Positions 31,246-40,063 of a stretch of DNA of 64,000 nt are shown here, piece after piece. The notes beneath the pieces are model-generated. The model saw nothing but the letters and a program-made list of their open reading frames with translations. It was not told where the DNA came from and did not search any database. Source of the stretch: Candidatus Phyllobacterium onerii (lineage in GTDB: Bacteria > Pseudomonadota > Alphaproteobacteria > Rhizobiales > Rhizobiaceae); contig NZ_JAQMHX010000002.1 of NCBI RefSeq assembly GCF_028331445.1, positions 186,001 through 250,000 of the forward strand. The letters are read 5' to 3'. Numbering within the stretch: position 1 is the first letter of the stretch; each line of letters starts with the position of its first letter. The position numbers and the translations under genes were made by a program.

Positions 31246-32241
31246 TTATGTATCCTTTAGCCGCTCATCGTGACGGTCTGTGTATTTTTTATAGTGTGGC
31301 GCCGGATGCGATGATGCGCCGTTTCCGAGGTCCGTGCCGCTCACGGTCAGTTGGATTCCGTCATAAAACTTTGTCTTAGGTGACCAACTCAAAACTTTTT
31401 TTGCAAATGAAATATCGAGGCTTGCGATGTCAACATCCGTTGTACGCGCTTCTGAGTATTGGAGTTTGATCGTTTGATTTGTTGTCGCCTCGATTGTGCT
31501 TATCACGTCGAGCACAGACCGGACTTCACCGCTACCAACATTGACAATCAACCGCGGCGCTCCAGGTAAATTCACCGCTGCTTCGATAGCGTCGATTAGA
31601 TCGTCGATATACAGGTAGTCACGAAGCGCGGCCCCGTTGCCGAATATCTTCACCGGAAGATTCTTGCGTTGATGGTCCAAGACGGCTGGGATCAGACCTT
31701 GCCCCTTACGAAATTCTTGACCTGGTCCGAATGGGTTGGCGACACGCAATATAATATATTCAAGACCATCTACATGACCATGCATCTGTATATATTTTTC
31801 GACAATAAGTTTGGTGAGGCCGTGAGAATTTATTGGGTTCGTCAGACTGGTCTCGGGTGTTGGCACTTGAGCGTCCGGTCCATAAACGGTGCCGCCTGAT
31901 GAGAGGAATATGTAGCGCTTGATGCCCGCCTGAATGCAGCTTTGCAAGAACTGGACATGTGGCACGACGTTTTCGGCTATGTCGGCAATTGCATGGTCGT
32001 TCTTCATGCCGGGACTTGACGTGGATACCAATTGTATCACCGCATCTATATCCTGGAGCGTCGAAGCCATCTCAAGCGATTGCCTCAAATCGGCTTCGAT
32101 AAATTCAACGCGATTTGCGAAAGATGCTGTAAAGACTGGATCGAACTTGCGCGAAACGGCTCTAATAAGCCGATCGTTATCCGCGAACCGACGAACGAGA
32201 TGGCGGCCGATAAATCCGTTTGCTCCATAAATGCCAATCAT
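31246..32241 (-). CDS. NAD-dependent epimerase/dehydratase (extended SDR)
   Basis: 331 residues. The nucleotide-binding G-A-N-G-F-I-G motif is at residues 6-12. The V-Q-L-V-S-T-S-S region, the F-L-S-S-G-G-T-V-Y-G serine block near 118 and the R-V-A-N-P-F-G-P-G substrate block near 170 fit UDP-sugar 4-epimerases and related enzymes. The catalytic Y-x3-K appears as S-H-G-L-T-K, with His in place of Tyr. It would supply a nucleotide sugar for the glycosyltransferases downstream. Base composition is lower in GC than in the repABC region. Confidence 0.85.
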   Translation of the reverse strand: MIGIYGANGFIGRHLVRRFADNDRLIRAVSRKFDPVFTASFANRVEFIEADLRQSLEMASTLQDIDAVIQLVSTSSPGMKNDHAIADIAENVVPHVQFLQSCIQAGIKRYIFLSSGGTVYGPDAQVPTPETSLTNPINSHGLTKLIVEKYIQMHGHVDGLEYIILRVANPFGPGQEFRKGQGLIPAVLDHQRKNLPVKIFGNGAALRDYLYIDDLIDAIEAAVNLPGAPRLIVNVGSGEVRSVLDVISTIEATTNQTIKLQYSEARTTDVDIASLDISFAKKVLSWSPKTKFYDGIQLTVSGTDLGNGASSHPAPHYKKYTDRHDERLKDT

Positions 32242-32611
32242 CGAGTCACCCCAGCTATCAATTCTTTGTCACCAGCCTACCGAATTAACGTCAATGCATC
32301 TAGTCACGACACAACACTGCATTACGCCATTGCGGTTCAATCGCCTTCCCGGCGATGAAACCGAGAAAGCTTCTTCGGAGACCTCAAAACGGTGGAGGAC
32401 TACATCGAGAAAGCGGATTTGCCTCACGCTAATTGACCTTCGTTTTTAAAACCGTTGCGGGTATTCTCGACAAGTGTCAATTGAGGTCGACTGGGTGAAC
32501 GATCGGGTGGCCATGCGAGCTGAAAGGTGAAAATTCGTCTGGTTTTAACGCGAATGATTTAATTGATGCGGTGTGAAATTGCCAAAACAGAGAATGAAGT
32601 GAGGGATTGGA
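32242..32611. other. 370-bp divergent promoter region, no gene
   Basis: It separates the divergent epimerase and GtrII-like genes and is AT-rich. A good ribosome site (GAGGG, 8 bases before ATG 32612) marks the downstream start. I see no convincing protein gene; short frames here lack ribosome sites. Confidence 0.5.
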
Positions 32612-34147
32612 ATGCCGGCGTCAAAGCTTGAGACTCCTCCTAAAGATGATGCCGAGGTCCAATATGCGAGTGAGCTGTTCGCAAACTTCGATTTAAACGC
32701 AGTCGCAAAGCTGTGGCTCATTTTCCTTGCCCTATACTTCCCCATGATGACTGTTCTCCCCTTGAACATTGATGCCGAGCGGATGGCAGTAAGTCAAAAT
32801 TTTTCAATTTGGATTGGTCAAGGACGCTGGGCTAGCTATCTCTTTTCGACGTATCTATTACCGCCTCCGGTGATTCCGTATTTCTCGCTTGCGCTATTTG
32901 GCCTCGTCTCAGCTTGCGCATATTATTTGTTGCTCGACGCTTGCCGGCTCCCATTAACCGGCAGGGAGTTTATCGGCTTTTCTATTTTTTCTGGATTCCC
33001 GATCTGGAGCTTCCTGCTGGAATTTCCCACTAACAGCGCCCTTGCTGGAATAGCCCTGCTTCTCTGCAGCGTCTCCGTCTATCTTCTTTCCATTTACGTG
33101 AGTTCTAGCCAGAAGTTCAAATTTATATGCTGCTTATTTCAAATTGTAACCTTAACTTTTTCAATTGGAGTATATCAAACATTTGTATTCGTTTATTTGA
33201 CGATGGTCCTGGCAGTAGCCCTGCTCAATCCACATTTCTCGGACCGTTCGCGTTTGTTTTATTTTCTTGCGCAGGCATCGATGGTTATGATTGTCTCCGT
33301 CATACTGTATTATGCGATGCAGAAAGTGAGTCTTTGGTATTTTAATTTTGAGACCGCCTATATTGGTTCATTCTTTCGTTTAGACTTGCTGCTAAGTGAG
33401 CCGCTTATGGTAGCAAAACGAACAATCTCCGAGTTATTTGCGATTTATACGGGGGCGTCTCGGATTTTTGGCACTGCAATAACGTGCGTATCGTTCATCA
33501 TGCTTTTGGCTATTGTAAGAGTATTGCTTGAACGATCTCCTTTGGAAATTCTGTTATTTGCAGGGCTCCTTCTGGCGCCATTTGGAATGGCTGTCGTAGC
33601 AGGGGGCGCCTTACCGCATCGGGCACTCATAGGAGTGCCGACGGCCGTTTGGGCCGCCGCGATGGTGGCTACGCGTTTTCATAGTGCCCCTTTACGCCTT
33701 AGTGCAATCATAGCGGTCGCCATTTTAGGGTTTCAGTCCTCAGCTCTCTTGAGCCAGTATCAAGCTGAACGTCTCTTTGTTGCGGAATTCGATAGAAGCA
33801 CGGCCGCACAGATATATAGTAGAATCGCAGCAATATCAGATGTTCAGGTAGACCAAGCAGTCGACTTCTATGGTCAACTCAGTGGACCGAAAGTTTATCC
33901 CGTAGGTCAAAGCTCCACCGCCTCGGCCTCGTTTTTCTCGTGGGATAATGGAAACCCATGGCGAATGCTCGACTATATGTCGCTGCTTGGCTACGCACAT
34001 CTGAAACTTATTTCGAACAGTGAGCGAGAACGAATGAAACCCATTTTCGAGACAATGCCTTCTTGGCCCAGTAGTGGATCTGTCCGCAAACTGGGAAGTG
34101 TCGTCCTCATAAAATTGAGCAATGTGCCCGGATATTACGAACAGTAG
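32612..34147 (+). CDS. GtrII-like O-antigen glucosyltransferase membrane protein
   Basis: 511 residues with about ten membrane helices. The block W-I-G-Q-G-R-W-A-S-Y-L near residue 70, preceded by acidic D-A-E-R in the first periplasmic loop, matches the GtrII family. Those enzymes move glucose from a polyprenyl carrier onto O-antigen at the periplasmic face. They work with GtrA (flippase) and GtrB (polyprenyl glucosyltransferase); both partners occur within 7 kb, though on different strands and not in one operon. Sugar and linkage cannot be predicted. Confidence 0.8.
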   Translation: MPASKLETPPKDDAEVQYASELFANFDLNAVAKLWLIFLALYFPMMTVLPLNIDAERMAVSQNFSIWIGQGRWASYLFSTYLLPPPVIPYFSLALFGLVSACAYYLLLDACRLPLTGREFIGFSIFSGFPIWSFLLEFPTNSALAGIALLLCSVSVYLLSIYVSSSQKFKFICCLFQIVTLTFSIGVYQTFVFVYLTMVLAVALLNPHFSDRSRLFYFLAQASMVMIVSVILYYAMQKVSLWYFNFETAYIGSFFRLDLLLSEPLMVAKRTISELFAIYTGASRIFGTAITCVSFIMLLAIVRVLLERSPLEILLFAGLLLAPFGMAVVAGGALPHRALIGVPTAVWAAAMVATRFHSAPLRLSAIIAVAILGFQSSALLSQYQAERLFVAEFDRSTAAQIYSRIAAISDVQVDQAVDFYGQLSGPKVYPVGQSSTASASFFSWDNGNPWRMLDYMSLLGYAHLKLISNSERERMKPIFETMPSWPSSGSVRKLGSVVLIKLSNVPGYYEQ

Positions 34148-34170
34148 GCGCAGAGAACAACTCTGCGCCT
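34146..34170 (+). terminator. Strong hairpin after the GtrII-like gene
   Basis: AGGCGCAGAG (34146-34155) and CTCTGCGCCT (34161-34170) form a perfect 10-bp stem with a 5-base loop, starting at the stop codon. No T-run follows, so it may stabilise the 3' end or act as a weak terminator. Confidence 0.5.
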
Positions 34171-34275
34171 GGCTAACTGTCCATCAACCGGCTTACGATC
34201 GACAAAATTTTCCCGGATTCTACCGGCGCAAGAAAACGTGCTTGCCATGCGGACTTACATCAACGTATCGCTCAA

Positions 34276-37173
34276 TTGAGCCATTTGATAATTGAGACGG
34301 GAATCACCTCTTTGACTCGTATTAAACCGAAAAAAACCATAGGGCATAGCGCCACCGATGCCAACTTTTGGAAGGAATGCGTATCCCCTGTTTCGTTGTG
34401 GCCTATCGACTTTCTGGCCCGAGAATCCGCTTGGCACGAACATGCCCCATTTGCGTCTTGGCTCATCGAGGCTCTCCGCCCGCGTACATTGGTGGAACTG
34501 GGAACACACGCAGGGTTTTCCTACTTCACCTTCTGTCAAGCCGTGCAGCGATTGGCCCTCCCCACAAATTGCTATGCCATCGATACATGGAAGGGGGATG
34601 TTCATACAGGTTGGTACGACGAGGATGTTTACAACTCCGTGCAGGAATATAATAACGCCAACTTCAGCAACTTTTCGACATTAATTAGATCAACCTTTGA
34701 TCATGCTCTGCCGGATTTCAAAGACGGATCGATCGACTTGCTTCACATAGACGGCCGACACTTTTATGAAGACGTGAAGCATGATTTCGAAACCTGGCGT
34801 CCGAAACTGTCAGATCGCTCAGTCGTGCTCTTCCATGATACTAACGTTCATGATCAGGATTTTGGTGTATTCAAACTGTGGGACGAACTGCGCTCTACCA
34901 GACCTTCATTTACGTTTTTGCACGGGCACGGCCTGGGCGTCCTCGGGTTTGGGCAACACGTTTCAACCTCTTTGGACGCGTTGTTCCAATCAGCCAAGTC
35001 CGAAGGGGAACTAACGGCTGTAAGAAACGCCTACGCCCGGCTAGGCGCGGCCGTAGCGGCTGAATGGAAATTACTGGATCAGCGAGATGAGTTGCAAAGG
35101 ATTCACACCGAACTAAGGCTCTCGCACGATGAGAATGAATCACGGAAGAAAGCTACCGAAGTCGCAGAGGCAACAGCGCGTCATCTTGCTGAAGAGCTGG
35201 ACCAAACTAGGCTGCAGCTTGATACCGCACGCAAGCAGGTCGACGAGATTACCGATGCATTGAATGATCGTAATCACGCTTTATCGCGGCTGAATCGGCG
35301 CGCTAACGAACTCGAATCTAGAGTTTCACGGCGCGACAGTGAAATCCTGGCGATCCAGAGCTCCGCAAGCTGGCGAATGACCGCTCTCTATCGATTTTTG
35401 GGTAGAAAAATCAGACGACAATCGAGGCAGGCGGGGATCAGCAAAATCTTGAAATTAGCTGGCTCAGGCAACGATTATGCGGAATGGCTCAAGCGATACA
35501 AGGACCATATTAATTTCAGCCGGGGACAGGTACGTCAGCGATTGTCAGAAATTGGTGAAAGTCAAAAGATATCGATCATCATGCCCGTCTATAATCCAAA
35601 CCTAGACTGGTTAGGTGAGGCAATAAACTCAGTGCTTGGCCAATCGTACAGCAATTGGGAGCTCTGCATCGCGGACGATGCATCGACTAATCCGCTGGTC
35701 CACAGCGAACTCATGAAGTATCAGAAAAAAGATCCTCGGATCAAGGTCATTCTACGTGAGAAGAACGGTCACATTTCAGCAGCATCGAATTCCGCGTTAA
35801 TGCTCGCGAACGGTGATTGGATAGCGCTCCTCGATCAAGATGACCGCCTGGACCAGGACGCGCTCTTTCACATTTCCTTTGCTATATACTCAAACCCGCG
35901 CGCGGGTATTTTATACTCTGATGAGGACAAGTTCGACGCATCAGGCGCACGTTTTAGTCCGTACTTCAAAAGCGACTGGAATCCGGATCTATTTCTTTCA
36001 CATAATATGATTAATCACTTGGGCGTATATCGAGCCGACCTTGTTAAAAACCTCGGAGGCTTTCGCGAGGGATTTGAAGGTTCGCAAGACTACGATTTGG
36101 CGCTTCGTTGTGTCGAGGAATTGGACTCAAATCAGATTGTCCACATACCACGTGTGCTTTATCACTGGCGAAGCCATGCAGATAGTACAGCCCAATCCGG
36201 CGGAAATAAGAATTATGCGTTATTAGCAGGGCAACGTGTATTAAATGAACATTTCAGCAGATGCGGCGTTAGCGCTTCGGTTGAACTGCTAGATTTTGGA
36301 ATGTACCGTGCCCGCTATTCGCTACCCACAACTTTACCGCTCGTCAGTTTGATAATTCCCACCCGTAATGGGCTTTCTGTATTAAAAAAGTGCGTACAAA
36401 GTATATTAGATAAAACTGATTATAGTAACTATGAGATTATCATAGTTGATAATGGTTCCGACGATAGGGATACATTGGAATATCTACAAGCGATCACGGC
36501 CGATGATCGTGTTCGGGTGTCGCGAGACGAGCAACCGTTTAATTATTCCGCTATTAACAATAAAGCAATTAGAGAGGCAGCCGGTGAATATATCGGCCTC
36601 GTGAACAATGATGTGGAGATCATATCAGATTGCTGGTTGAGTGAGATGGTTAGTCTCGCGGCGCAGCCCGGTGTGGGTGCCGTCGGCGCGCGACTGTGGT
36701 ATCCTGATGATACCTTGCAACACGGCGGCGTAATCATTGGTTTGGGCGGTGTAGCTGGTCACGCGCACCACAGACTACCTAAAGGTGACCCCGGTTATTT
36801 CGGGAGAGCAACTCTGATCCAGACTCTAAGCGCGGTTACGGCGGCCTGCCTTGTTATTCGCAAGCAAATCTATCAAGAAGTGGGAGGGCTGAACGAGGAA
36901 CATTTGAAGGTAGCCTTCAATGACGTCGACTTCTGCCTAAGGGTACGCGAGGCAGGATACAGAAATGTTTGGACCCCATTTGCTGAATTGTATCACTACG
37001 AATCTGTCTCACGCGGATATGAGGACACACCAGAAAAACAAGAGAGATTTTCCGCGGAAGTCAAATACATGCAGGAACAGTGGGGCAATAAATTGCTGGA
37101 AGACCCTGCATATAGCCCAAATTTGACCTTGGCTCGACAGGACTTTTCGCTGGCTTGGCCGCCACGCATCTAA
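34276..37173 (+). CDS. Fusion: methyltransferase - coiled coil - two GT2 glycosyltransferase domains
   Basis: 965 residues from a TTG; no ATG or GTG lies near the domain start, so the start is uncertain. Residues 40-235 are a class I methyltransferase of the Methyltransf_24 kind (E-L-G-T-H-A-G near 73, L-L-H-I-D-G near 155). Residues 260-350 look coiled-coil. A S-A-S-W-R-M-T motif lies near 365. GT2 domain one begins I-I-M-P-V-Y-N-P near 434 (L-L-D-Q-D-D-R-L later). GT2 domain two begins L-I-I-P-T-R-N-G near 692, with a conserved F-N-D-V-D-F-C-L. It could add two sugars and methylate the chain, perhaps capping it. A paralogue of the N-terminal half lies at 47387. Confidence 0.88.
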   Translation: MSHLIIETGITSLTRIKPKKTIGHSATDANFWKECVSPVSLWPIDFLARESAWHEHAPFASWLIEALRPRTLVELGTHAGFSYFTFCQAVQRLALPTNCYAIDTWKGDVHTGWYDEDVYNSVQEYNNANFSNFSTLIRSTFDHALPDFKDGSIDLLHIDGRHFYEDVKHDFETWRPKLSDRSVVLFHDTNVHDQDFGVFKLWDELRSTRPSFTFLHGHGLGVLGFGQHVSTSLDALFQSAKSEGELTAVRNAYARLGAAVAAEWKLLDQRDELQRIHTELRLSHDENESRKKATEVAEATARHLAEELDQTRLQLDTARKQVDEITDALNDRNHALSRLNRRANELESRVSRRDSEILAIQSSASWRMTALYRFLGRKIRRQSRQAGISKILKLAGSGNDYAEWLKRYKDHINFSRGQVRQRLSEIGESQKISIIMPVYNPNLDWLGEAINSVLGQSYSNWELCIADDASTNPLVHSELMKYQKKDPRIKVILREKNGHISAASNSALMLANGDWIALLDQDDRLDQDALFHISFAIYSNPRAGILYSDEDKFDASGARFSPYFKSDWNPDLFLSHNMINHLGVYRADLVKNLGGFREGFEGSQDYDLALRCVEELDSNQIVHIPRVLYHWRSHADSTAQSGGNKNYALLAGQRVLNEHFSRCGVSASVELLDFGMYRARYSLPTTLPLVSLIIPTRNGLSVLKKCVQSILDKTDYSNYEIIIVDNGSDDRDTLEYLQAITADDRVRVSRDEQPFNYSAINNKAIREAAGEYIGLVNNDVEIISDCWLSEMVSLAAQPGVGAVGARLWYPDDTLQHGGVIIGLGGVAGHAHHRLPKGDPGYFGRATLIQTLSAVTAACLVIRKQIYQEVGGLNEEHLKVAFNDVDFCLRVREAGYRNVWTPFAELYHYESVSRGYEDTPEKQERFSAEVKYMQEQWGNKLLEDPAYSPNLTLARQDFSLAWPPRI

Positions 37174-37205
37174 ATGTGCTGCGCAGCCAACCGCATCGAT
37201 TGACA

Positions 37206-38183
37206 TCAAGTAAAGCTTTTATCCTCGGATTGGGAGATAAATGTCTTCTTGCCAACAACGAACTGGGGCGTGTTATTCAAACGGATATAGATTCGGCCCA
37301 CATACTCGCCTATTACACCCACGCAGAATGTTTGGATACCGCCAATAAACAACACGGTTGCGATCGTTGACGCCCATCCCGGTTGAATCGCTGGATGAAC
37401 CAAACGATCCAAGATTACCAGAATAAAAATTCCCATACTCATGACTGAAAGGAAAAAGCCCGCAAACGTGGCAATCCGCAAAGGGTAAATTGAAGAACCT
37501 GTTGCCATCTTTAGCCACAAGGAAAAAAGTTTGCGGAAATTGTAGTTGCTAGAACCATCCCAACGCTTTTGATGGTCTATTTCTATCGACACAATTGAAT
37601 TGGTTGCTCCAACTATCAAGCCGTCAAGGTAGGTATAGGGTCCATCGTAGAGCAATATCGTGTCCGCTATGTCTTTGTTCATGGCCTTATACGATGATAG
37701 GTAAAGTCCTTTCGGCTTCTTCAGCATCCACGTGGCCATCCAATCGTTAAATTGACTGCCCCAACGTTTCCACGCAACGTGCTTGCGTCCACGATATTTG
37801 GTATAACACACGTCGTTGCCACTTTTCACCCTATCAGCTAGAACCAAAATAGCTTCAGGGGGATGTTGGAGGTCATCGTCCATTACGACAATAATTTCGC
37901 CTCTCGCGAAGCTAATACCCGCCATGGTTGCATTGTGTTGTCCGACATTTTTGCGTAAAGAGATCCCTCGCACAAACGGAAACTGTTGTGCTAGTCCCTC
38001 GATAACCTTCCAACTATCATCTGGGCTACAATCATTGGCCAGTATCAATTCGAACCCGTTGGCGTACTCGCTCGATTTTAGAACATCATGGATTTGTACA
38101 ACCAGCTCCGGAAGCACGGTCATGCTTCGGTAAACTGGCACAACAATGGATAGCCGTATCACCATTTGATCAATGTTGTTCAT
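37206..38183 (-). CDS. GtrB-type polyprenyl-phosphate glycosyltransferase (GT2)
   Basis: About 325 residues from the ATG giving M-N-N-I-D-Q-M-V; a GAAGG site lies upstream. The GT2 core has L-S-I-V-V-P-V-Y near residue 9, the A-N-D-C-S-P-D-D nucleotide-binding block, and V-V-M-D-D-D-L-Q-H-P-P. Two C-terminal membrane helices follow (residues 225-295), the layout of GtrB/ArnC/DPM enzymes. It should charge undecaprenyl phosphate with a hexose for the GtrII-like enzyme. It is on the opposite strand from gtrA and the GtrII-like gene. Confidence 0.87.
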   Translation of the reverse strand: MNNIDQMVIRLSIVVPVYRSMTVLPELVVQIHDVLKSSEYANGFELILANDCSPDDSWKVIEGLAQQFPFVRGISLRKNVGQHNATMAGISFARGEIIVVMDDDLQHPPEAILVLADRVKSGNDVCYTKYRGRKHVAWKRWGSQFNDWMATWMLKKPKGLYLSSYKAMNKDIADTILLYDGPYTYLDGLIVGATNSIVSIEIDHQKRWDGSSNYNFRKLFSLWLKMATGSSIYPLRIATFAGFFLSVMSMGIFILVILDRLVHPAIQPGWASTIATVLFIGGIQTFCVGVIGEYVGRIYIRLNNTPQFVVGKKTFISQSEDKSFT

Positions 38184-38363
38184 CAGGCAGCCTTCGCGAA
38201 TGTGATACCATGCATCGAACCATGGAAATTGGACGCTTGCCAAAAACACAGACGCCGCAAAAGGTCAAGACACTGCACGAGGCTGGTGTCATCGTGACCC
38301 AAGATTGGCTTGCGATAGCTCAAAGCCGATGCTAATCCCCTTAGGTTAACGTAGGTGAGCGAA

Positions 38364-39071
38364 ATGTCCGAAGGTGATAAAACGAATCCCAGCGAGTTTG
38401 ATGCTTATCGAACGAGTTATGCTGGCGCTGTAAATGACTCAATTGCCTTTTCGGGACTCAATGTGGACTTTTTTGCCAGAGCGAAGGCAGCCAGGCTCGT
38501 CGATCTATTACATAAGATGATCGGCGATCCTCGCGATCTGTCGATACTTGATGTCGGCTGTGGGGTCGGAACGTATCATTCTCTTCTCAGAGGTAAGGTT
38601 GGGCGAGTTTCCGGCGTTGACCCTTCCAATGAATGTATTGCGCAAGCGCGTATCAACAACCCAGACGTGGAATACAAAACATATGGTGGGGCACTGCTTC
38701 CTTATGATGATGGCGAGTTTGACGCTTCATTTGCCATATGTGTGATGCATCACGTTCCAGTGTCCAAATGGGCGCAGTTTTCGGCAGAATTGGCGCGTGT
38801 GACTCGTCCTGGCGGCGTAGTGGTGTTATTCGAGCACAATCCGTTCAATCCTCTAACGCGACGAGCGGTGTCGAATTGTCCTTTCGACGAGGATGCCGTA
38901 TTACTCTCGAAGCGGACGGCGACAGGGTATTTTGCGAGAGCGGGCCTCCATGATGTCCAAGGAAAATATATCCTTACGATACCCTCCGTTAGAGGCTTCT
39001 TACGAACGGCCGACGACTCACTAGGTTTCATTCCTATAGGTGCTCAATACTATATCGTCGGTCGCCGGTGA
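38364..39071 (+). CDS. Class I SAM-dependent methyltransferase
   Basis: About 235 residues from ATG 38364, with AGGTGAG upstream. Motif I is clear (I-L-D-V-G-C-G-V-G-T-Y near residue 61), with motif II V-S-G-V-D-P-S and a Methyltransf_11-type F-A-I-C-V-M-H-H-V block. A GTGA overlap couples it to gtrA, so it belongs to the same transcript as the flippase. It may methylate the sugar handled by the Gtr system, but this is inference. Confidence 0.86.
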   Translation: MSEGDKTNPSEFDAYRTSYAGAVNDSIAFSGLNVDFFARAKAARLVDLLHKMIGDPRDLSILDVGCGVGTYHSLLRGKVGRVSGVDPSNECIAQARINNPDVEYKTYGGALLPYDDGEFDASFAICVMHHVPVSKWAQFSAELARVTRPGGVVVLFEHNPFNPLTRRAVSNCPFDEDAVLLSKRTATGYFARAGLHDVQGKYILTIPSVRGFLRTADDSLGFIPIGAQYYIVGRR

Positions 39072-39487
39072 CGGGGAATACGGTAGAGGCGCCTGCTTGG
39101 CGTGAACGCTGGCGGCCGCTCATATTTATTGCTGTAGGCCTAGTGAACACAGGAGCTTTTTTTGTTCTGGCCAACCTTTTTACTTACGCAATAGGGTTCA
39201 GTCCGAAAATCGCGGCTTACATATCCTACGCCATTTTAATGCCCGTTTCTTTTTTCGGTCATCGTCGCATTACGTTCGGATCAAAAGGTACGATGTTATG
39301 GGAATGGGCCAAGTTTTGCGCCACCCAGGCCGCAAATGTTGGCATAATTGGTCTTGTTACCGAGGCTGCGGATAGTTTTCCCATTTTGGTTGGTTGGTTG
39401 TCTTTTGCTATTATCAGTATCATCATTCCCGCGCTGAATTTTATGATTTTCCATTTATGGGTGTTTTCCAAGAATAGCTCGAATTAG
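39068..39487 (+). CDS. GtrA-like flippase
   Basis: 139 residues from a GTG that overlaps the methyltransferase stop. Four membrane helices fill most of the protein; F-I-A-V-G-L-V-N-T-G near residue 21 and F-F-G-H-R-R-I-T-F near 60 are GtrA-family signatures. GtrA proteins flip polyprenyl-linked glucose to the periplasmic face. Together with GtrB at 37206 and the GtrII-like protein at 32612 it completes the set needed for O-antigen glucosylation. Confidence 0.85.
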   Translation: MTGNTVEAPAWRERWRPLIFIAVGLVNTGAFFVLANLFTYAIGFSPKIAAYISYAILMPVSFFGHRRITFGSKGTMLWEWAKFCATQAANVGIIGLVTEAADSFPILVGWLSFAIISIIIPALNFMIFHLWVFSKNSSN

Positions 39488-39508
39488 CTTATCCGATCGC
39501 TAATTCGA
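39479..39508 (+). terminator. Hairpin overlapping the gtrA stop
   Basis: TCGAATTAGC (39479-39488) and GCTAATTCGA (39499-39508) are perfect 10-bp arms with a 10-base loop. There is no T-run. It marks the end of the methyltransferase-gtrA transcript and abuts an IS66 fragment. Confidence 0.45.
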
Positions 39509-39539
39509 CGTGCCATCATTCGTCTCCGGCTGTGATCGT

Positions 39540-39951
39540 CGACGGCTGATGGCATGGTGTTAGGTACGTCGTTACGTCAGAGATGGGGCACGGTGCATCA
39601 TAAGCGTCCGGATGCTGCGCGACCGCCCTTTCCCTGGAAAGGATTGGACCGGAATCGGACCCGCCCGTGTTCCTGATCTATTTGCGCAGCGTATTCTTGT
39701 CGACACGGGCGGCCTGGGCGGCAAGGCCGCCGACTTCGACCGGAAGGAGTTGCGGGACCGACGACACTGATATCTGGCAAAGCCCTTACGCCACCGGAAT
39801 AACTGACCGCTGTGGATGCCACTGTACGCGCGATCTCTGACACGCTTGCTCCCGGTTCCAGGCAGGCCGCAACCAGGGGTTCCTTCTCTTCCCGAGACCA
39901 CCGCCGACGACGCACGACCGACGTGATCACCTCAATATATTGCGTCGTCAT
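39540..39951 (-). pseudogene. IS66-family small-ORF (TnpA) remnant, frameshifted
   Basis: From the ATG at 39951, I-E-V-I-T-S-V-V-R-R-R-R-W-S and then L-E-P-G-A-S-V-S-E-I-A-R match the IS66 accessory protein OrfA. The expected next block (S-G-Q-L-F-R-W-R-K) appears in another frame. The L-L-P-V-E-V-G-G-L block appears in a third. At least two frameshifts are therefore needed and the element is dead. No tnpB/tnpC or clear ends remain. Confidence 0.72.
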
Positions 39952-40063
39952 AGGAGTACTCCAAGTGTTACCACTAGGACTTCCAATGTTCAGCCTCACA
40001 TCACAAGACAGCCGTCACCGTCGGGATACCAAAATCTTCGTCAACGCTATCTTGCTGTGACGA

